Shown: positions 60,771-64,000 of the stretch, in pieces | Layout of the letters: each line of letters begins with the position of its first letter | Position numbering within the stretch: position 1 is the stretch's first letter | NCBI GenBank assembly: GCA_050250815.1 | Contig: JBFWNY010000019.1 | Location: 1-64,000 of the forward strand | Direction: 5' to 3' | Origin: JAEUMD01 sp050250815 | GTDB lineage: Bacteria > Pseudomonadota > Alphaproteobacteria > Rhizobiales > Hyphomicrobiaceae | DNA: 64,000 nucleotides | Notes under the pieces: model-generated | Databases searched by the model: none | The model's input: the letters and a program-made list of their open reading frames with translations, nothing else | What the model was told of the DNA's origin: nothing | Position numbers and translations under genes: made by a program

Positions 60771-61493
60771 ATGCGGCGTCGGCTTGTTCCAGCCCTGATG
60801 CTCATGTTCTCCATGCTGCCGGATCGCGCTATGGCAGAGCCCTGTCCCGACGCCTTGAACGACACCCTGAGGCTTCTCATGGTGACGGCGGACGGCATCG
60901 ATCGCGCCTCGGCGACGCTGGCGCGGTTCGAGCGCGTATCGCCGGACGGCGCATGGCGGCCGGTCGGCCCGCCGCGTCCTTCGGTGGTCGGTCTCAAGGG
61001 GTTGGCGTGGGGCGCCGGGTTCCGTCACATGGCTCGTCCCGGTGAGCCTCTGAAGCAGGAAGGCGACAAGCGCTCGCCGATGGGCGTCTACCGGGTCGGC
61101 GCGCCATTCGGACGCGATGCCCAGACCTTGCCCGGCTACCTGAAGCTGAAACTGGGTGAGCACGTCTGCGTGGAGGAGCCGACGTCGCGCAGCTACGGGA
61201 GGATCGTACCGGGCAGCACGGTCGAGCCCGGCGTGCGCTACGACGAGATGGCCAAGGAGGCCCTGTATCGTCGCGGTTTCGTCGTGGACTACCCGGCGGA
61301 CGGCGCCAACGAGGCAGGCTCGTGCATCTTCCTTCACGTGTGGCGGCGGCCGGACAAGGGCACGGCGGGCTGCGTGGGGATGGAGGAGGCCGATGTCACC
61401 GCGCTCCGCACCTGGGTGAGTGCGAAACCCTCCGCCATCGCCATCCTGACGCCCGAGGCCAAGTCCCGCTTCACGCCCGGCTGCCTGCCGTAG
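60771..61493 (+). CDS. L,D-transpeptidase (YkuD-type) family protein
   Basis: A 240-residue secreted protein. A signal peptide (about 1-23, RRRLVPALMLMFSMLP) ends at AMAEPC. The catalytic region has EGDKRSPMGVYRVGAPFG and the motif FLHVWRRPDKGTAGCVGMEE, with His and Cys as in YkuD L,D-transpeptidases (HxxxxxxxTxGCV). It may cross-link peptidoglycan or attach proteins to it. Start ATG 60771, 6 bases after AGGGAGGAA. A terminator-like hairpin follows about 107 bp after its stop. Confidence 0.85.
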   Translation: MRRRLVPALMLMFSMLPDRAMAEPCPDALNDTLRLLMVTADGIDRASATLARFERVSPDGAWRPVGPPRPSVVGLKGLAWGAGFRHMARPGEPLKQEGDKRSPMGVYRVGAPFGRDAQTLPGYLKLKLGEHVCVEEPTSRSYGRIVPGSTVEPGVRYDEMAKEALYRRGFVVDYPADGANEAGSCIFLHVWRRPDKGTAGCVGMEEADVTALRTWVSAKPSAIAILTPEAKSRFTPGCLP

Positions 61494-61600
61494 GCTCCAC
61501 TCCGCCGCACTTTCGGCAGGGCGCGCCACTTGCCATCCGGGCCGACTTCGGCCATAAGGCGGCCCATCCCACACGTGATCTCATGCGCCTGCCGGATTGA

Positions 61601-61631
61601 AAGCCCCGGCCGGACGCTCCGGTGGGCTTTT
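61601..61631 (+). terminator. Intrinsic terminator between L,D-transpeptidase and rpsB
   Basis: AAGCCC (61601-61606) pairs with GGGCTT (61624-61629), with an inner CCGG/CCGG stem, followed by TTTT (61628-61631). This is one of the few hairpins here with a T-run. It lies 107 bp after the transpeptidase stop and 90 bp before rpsB, so the ribosomal gene needs its own promoter downstream of it, or the structure is an rpsB leader attenuator. Confidence 0.65.
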
Positions 61632-61719
61632 GGCGTTCCTGACGGATGTTCCGCCAGATCAATGCCTTAGCCTTCTCAGGGTCACGGAGGTTCGAACCGG
61701 AAAAAAGGATACACACGGC

Positions 61720-62709
61720 ATGTCGCTGCCCGCGTTCAACATGCGTCAGCTCCTGGAAGCTGGCGTGCACTTTGGTCACCAGTCGCACCGCTGGAACCCC
61801 AAGATGGCGCCCTTTATCTTCGGCGCCCGCAACAACATTCACATCATCGACCTGACCCAGACGACGCCGATGCTGCATCAGGCGCTGGTCAAGATCTCCG
61901 ATACCGTGGCCGGCGGTGGCCGCGTGCTGTTCGTGGCGACCAAGCGTGCCGCCTCCGATTCCATCGCCGACGCTGCCAAGCGCTCGGCCCAGTATTTCAT
62001 CAACCACCGCTGGCTGGGCGGCACGCTCACCAACTGGAAGACGATCTCGCAGTCCATTCGCCGCCTGCGGCAGCTCGATGACATCCTGGCCGACCCGCAG
62101 GGCCGCACGAAGAAGGAAATCCTCAACCTCACGCGCGAGCGCGACAAGCTCAACCAGGCGCTGGGCGGCATTAAGGACATGGGTGGCACGCCCGACCTGC
62201 TGTTCGTGATCGACACCAACAAGGAGCAGATCGCGATCCAGGAGGCCAAGAAGCTTGGCATTCCGATCGTGGCGGTGGTCGACACGAACTGCGATCCGGA
62301 TGGCATCGACTTCCCGGTGCCGGGCAATGACGACGCCGGCCGCGCCATCACGCTTTTCTGCGATCTCATCGCACGTGCTGCGATCGACGGGCTTGAGCGC
62401 AGCCAGCAGGCCGCTGGCGTCGACCTTGGTGCTTCGGAGAGCCCGACGGCCGAGAAGCTGCCCGAGGAGAAGTACCAGGGCATCGACAGCCCCCGCGGCG
62501 AGGCCGACGATCTCAAGCGCATCGCGGGCATCACTGCAAAGATCGAGCAGCGGCTCAACGATGCCGGCGTCTACCACTACTGGCAGATCGCCGATCTCGA
62601 TGCGACGCAGACAGCGTTGCTCGACCGTCAGCTTAAGCTCAACGGTCAGATCGCCGCCGGCAACTGGGCGGCCGAGGCCAAGAAGCTGGTCGACGCGACG
62701 GCAGCCTGA
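61720..62709 (+). CDS. rpsB: 30S ribosomal protein S2
   Basis: A 329-residue S2. The core (1-230) has FNMRQLLEAGVHFGHQSHRW, FGARNNIHIIDLTQT, WLGGTLTNWKTI and PDLLFVIDTNKEQIAI, then VDTNCDPDGIDFPVPGNDDA. A C-terminal extension (about 265-329) holds a helix-hairpin-helix-like domain, DDLKRIAGITAKIEQRLNDA then GVYHYWQIADLDA, as in Bradyrhizobium S2 and similar to tails on other Rhizobiales proteins. Start ATG 61720 with AAGGA 10 bases upstream. Followed by tsf. Confidence 0.96.
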   Translation: MSLPAFNMRQLLEAGVHFGHQSHRWNPKMAPFIFGARNNIHIIDLTQTTPMLHQALVKISDTVAGGGRVLFVATKRAASDSIADAAKRSAQYFINHRWLGGTLTNWKTISQSIRRLRQLDDILADPQGRTKKEILNLTRERDKLNQALGGIKDMGGTPDLLFVIDTNKEQIAIQEAKKLGIPIVAVVDTNCDPDGIDFPVPGNDDAGRAITLFCDLIARAAIDGLERSQQAAGVDLGASESPTAEKLPEEKYQGIDSPRGEADDLKRIAGITAKIEQRLNDAGVYHYWQIADLDATQTALLDRQLKLNGQIAAGNWAAEAKKLVDATAA

Positions 62710-62777
62710 GGGCAGCCTGACGGCCAACGCAGACTGATCCGTCACGCGGCCGAGCAGGTCGTGTGACACGCATGGGC

Positions 62778-62800
62778 ACGGGGGCACAAGGTGTCCCCGT
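62778..62800 (+). promoter_or_regulatory. Hairpin between rpsB and tsf
   Basis: A 10-bp stem with one G-T wobble (62778-62787 with 62791-62800, arm ACGGGGGCAC) around a 3-base loop, 69 bp after rpsB and 74 bp before tsf. No T-run follows. It may be an attenuator setting the S2:Ts ratio or an mRNA-processing signal. Confidence 0.45.
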
Positions 62801-62873
62801 CCGCGAAGATGATTTCATTGGAAGCAGCGGGCGAAGCGCATGCGCCGCCCCCCAACAAAGTACCTGAGGGACC

Positions 62874-63800
62874 ATGACGACGATCTCGGCGACAATGGTG
62901 AAGGAGCTGCGGGAGCGGACCGGCGCAGGCATGATGGACTGCAAGGCGGCGCTGACCGAGACCGGCGGCGACATCGAGGCGGCCATCGACTGGCTGCGCA
63001 CCAAGGGCCTCGCCAAGGCCGCGAAGAAGGCTGGCCGCGTCGCCGCCGAAGGCCTGGTCGGCACCAAGGTGGACGGCAAGAGCGCAGCGGTCGTGGAGGT
63101 CAACTCCGAAACCGACTTTGTTGCGCGCAACGAGCAGTTCCAGGCACTGGTGTCGGGTATCGCGAGCCTCGCGCCCAAGGCGGGTGGCGATGTCGAGAAG
63201 CTGATCGCGATGAAGTTTCCCGGCCGCAAGGAGACGGTCGAGGAGTATCTCAAGGAGATGGTCGCCACCATCGGTGAGAACATGACGCTGCGCCGGACCG
63301 CTGCGCTCAAGGTCAAGGATGGTGCCATCGGCAGCTACATGCACAACCAGATCGTGGACGGTCTGGGCAAGATCGGCGTACTCGTGGCGCTCGAGGCAGA
63401 GAAGGGCAAGGCCGACGTTCTGGCCGAGCTTGGCCGGCAGATCGCCATGCACGTCGCCGCCACCAACCCGGTGGCACTCGACATCCAGAGCGTCCCGGCC
63501 GAAATCCTGGAGCGCGAGAAGGCGATCCTGGCCGAGAAGAACCAGGGCAAGAAGCCTGAGGTGCTGGAGAAGATCTTCCAGTCGAGCCTCAAGAGCTATG
63601 CCAAGGAGCATTGCCTGCTCGACCAGCCCTTCATCCACGATACGACCAAGTCGGTCGCGCAGGCGCTGAAGGATGCCGAGAAGGCCGCAGGCGCTCCGAT
63701 CAAGCTCGCGGGCTATGTCCGCTATGCGCTGGGCGAGGGTATCGAGAAGAAGGAGGACGACTTCGCTGCCGAGGTCGCCGCCGCCGCGGGTACCAAATAG
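62874..63800 (+). CDS. tsf: Translation elongation factor Ts
   Basis: A 308-residue nucleotide exchange factor for EF-Tu. It begins with the UBA-like domain (ATMVKELRERTGAGMMDCKA, then DIEAAIDWLRTKGLAKAAKK), has the EF-Tu-contact TDFVAR motif (VEVNSETDFVARNEQFQAL), and the two core subdomains with HVAATNPVALDIQSVPAEIL and LLDQPFIHDTTKSVAQALKD. Start ATG 62874 after GAGGGA. The usual rpsB-tsf order is kept; the gene often next in line, pyrH, would lie beyond the right edge. Confidence 0.96.
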   Translation: MTTISATMVKELRERTGAGMMDCKAALTETGGDIEAAIDWLRTKGLAKAAKKAGRVAAEGLVGTKVDGKSAAVVEVNSETDFVARNEQFQALVSGIASLAPKAGGDVEKLIAMKFPGRKETVEEYLKEMVATIGENMTLRRTAALKVKDGAIGSYMHNQIVDGLGKIGVLVALEAEKGKADVLAELGRQIAMHVAATNPVALDIQSVPAEILEREKAILAEKNQGKKPEVLEKIFQSSLKSYAKEHCLLDQPFIHDTTKSVAQALKDAEKAAGAPIKLAGYVRYALGEGIEKKEDDFAAEVAAAAGTK

Positions 63801-63834
63801 CCCTGACGCACTGATATTCAACGCGAACATTGCA

Positions 63835-63864
63835 GAGGCGGTCGGCGTTCGCGCCGGCCGCCTC
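63835..63864 (+). terminator. Terminator hairpin after tsf
   Basis: GAGGCGG-t-CGGCG (63835-63847) pairs with CGCCG-g-CCGCCTC (63852-63864) with one mismatch and a TTCG tetraloop, 34 bp after the tsf stop. Only a weak T-rich stretch follows (gctttc). The remaining 136 bases to the window edge show no gene. Confidence 0.65.
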
Positions 63865-64000
63865 GCGCTTTCACACGCAAGGTGTTCGGAGCAATCCGGC
63901 TCCTTCGCCGGCAGCAGGCAACGGTTTCTCCGGGCGCCCCCTCAACACGCGGGGCGAATTGCGCTATCTGCACCCCGCGAGGTGGGCCAGACAGGGGGCC

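Noticed and set aside
61689..61698. GGTTCGAACC, resembling a tRNA T-arm
   Set aside because: No acceptor, D or anticodon stems can be folded around it; it lies in the rpsB leader.
1..64000. CRISPR arrays, insertion sequences, rRNA or tRNA genes
   Set aside because: No regularly spaced repeats, transposase-like frames with inverted ends, or conserved RNA gene sequences were found on either strand.

Overview
The window is high-GC, densely coded chromosomal DNA of an alphaproteobacterium, most likely order Hyphomicrobiales (Rhizobiales). The evidence is a MucR/Ros regulator, a FeuP/FeuQ-type two-component system, DUF1491, DUF5330, DUF2865 and DUF6456 proteins, an S2 ribosomal protein with a C-terminal helix-hairpin-helix extension, perfect TTAA-N7-TTAA CtrA boxes, and an RcGTA-type gene transfer agent cluster. 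The genus cannot be fixed from the sequence alone. No rRNA, tRNA, CRISPR array or transposase was found.

Layout. 1-10.1 kb: the start of an oligopeptidase B gene running off the left edge, mucR, a DnaA-domain-IV (HdaB-like) protein overlapping a DUF6456 gene, sufE, several small envelope or unknown genes (two with CtrA boxes upstream), a penicillin-binding protein operon with a DUF1214/DUF1254 pair, and a YcgN-family protein. 10.2-26.4 kb: one collinear head-tail structural cluster (TerS, TerL, portal, protease, capsid, connector and closure proteins, tail tube, tape measure, baseplate/hub, NlpC/P60 peptidase, 1316-residue tail-tip protein). It ends in a multidomain lysis gene joining a TIGR02594-type peptidase, a GH108 muramidase and a holin-like membrane tail. 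There is no integrase, repressor or replication gene, so this reads as a gene transfer agent and not a live prophage.

26.4-39.2 kb: envelope signalling and quality control. A small secreted protein sits before feuP-feuQ, followed by a glycine-zipper lipoprotein, the cytochrome c maturation genes ccmI-ccmE-ccmF-ccmH, a secreted trypsin-like protease with a peptidoglycan-binding domain, and a DegP/HtrA protease followed by a second response regulator/histidine kinase pair. 39.3-45.2 kb: glnE, preceded by a possible 8-codon leader peptide, then a four-gene unit of EF-hand protein, ECF sigma factor, single-span membrane protein (anti-sigma candidate) and periplasmic metal-sensor-like protein.

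45.3-64 kb: housekeeping. Glutathione reductase, a short-chain dehydrogenase, YceI, a YbdK-type carboxylate-amine ligase, class II DAHP synthase, a YiiX-like peptidase, NAD synthetase, glutamyl-tRNA synthetase, a DUF2865 protein, DNA polymerase III alpha, an L,D-transpeptidase, and rpsB-tsf with hairpins before, between and after. The most unusual material is the GTA cluster with its built-in lysis fusion and possible nested holin start, its promoter and internal hairpin, the HdaB-like pair, the glnE leader peptide, and the EF-hand/ECF operon.
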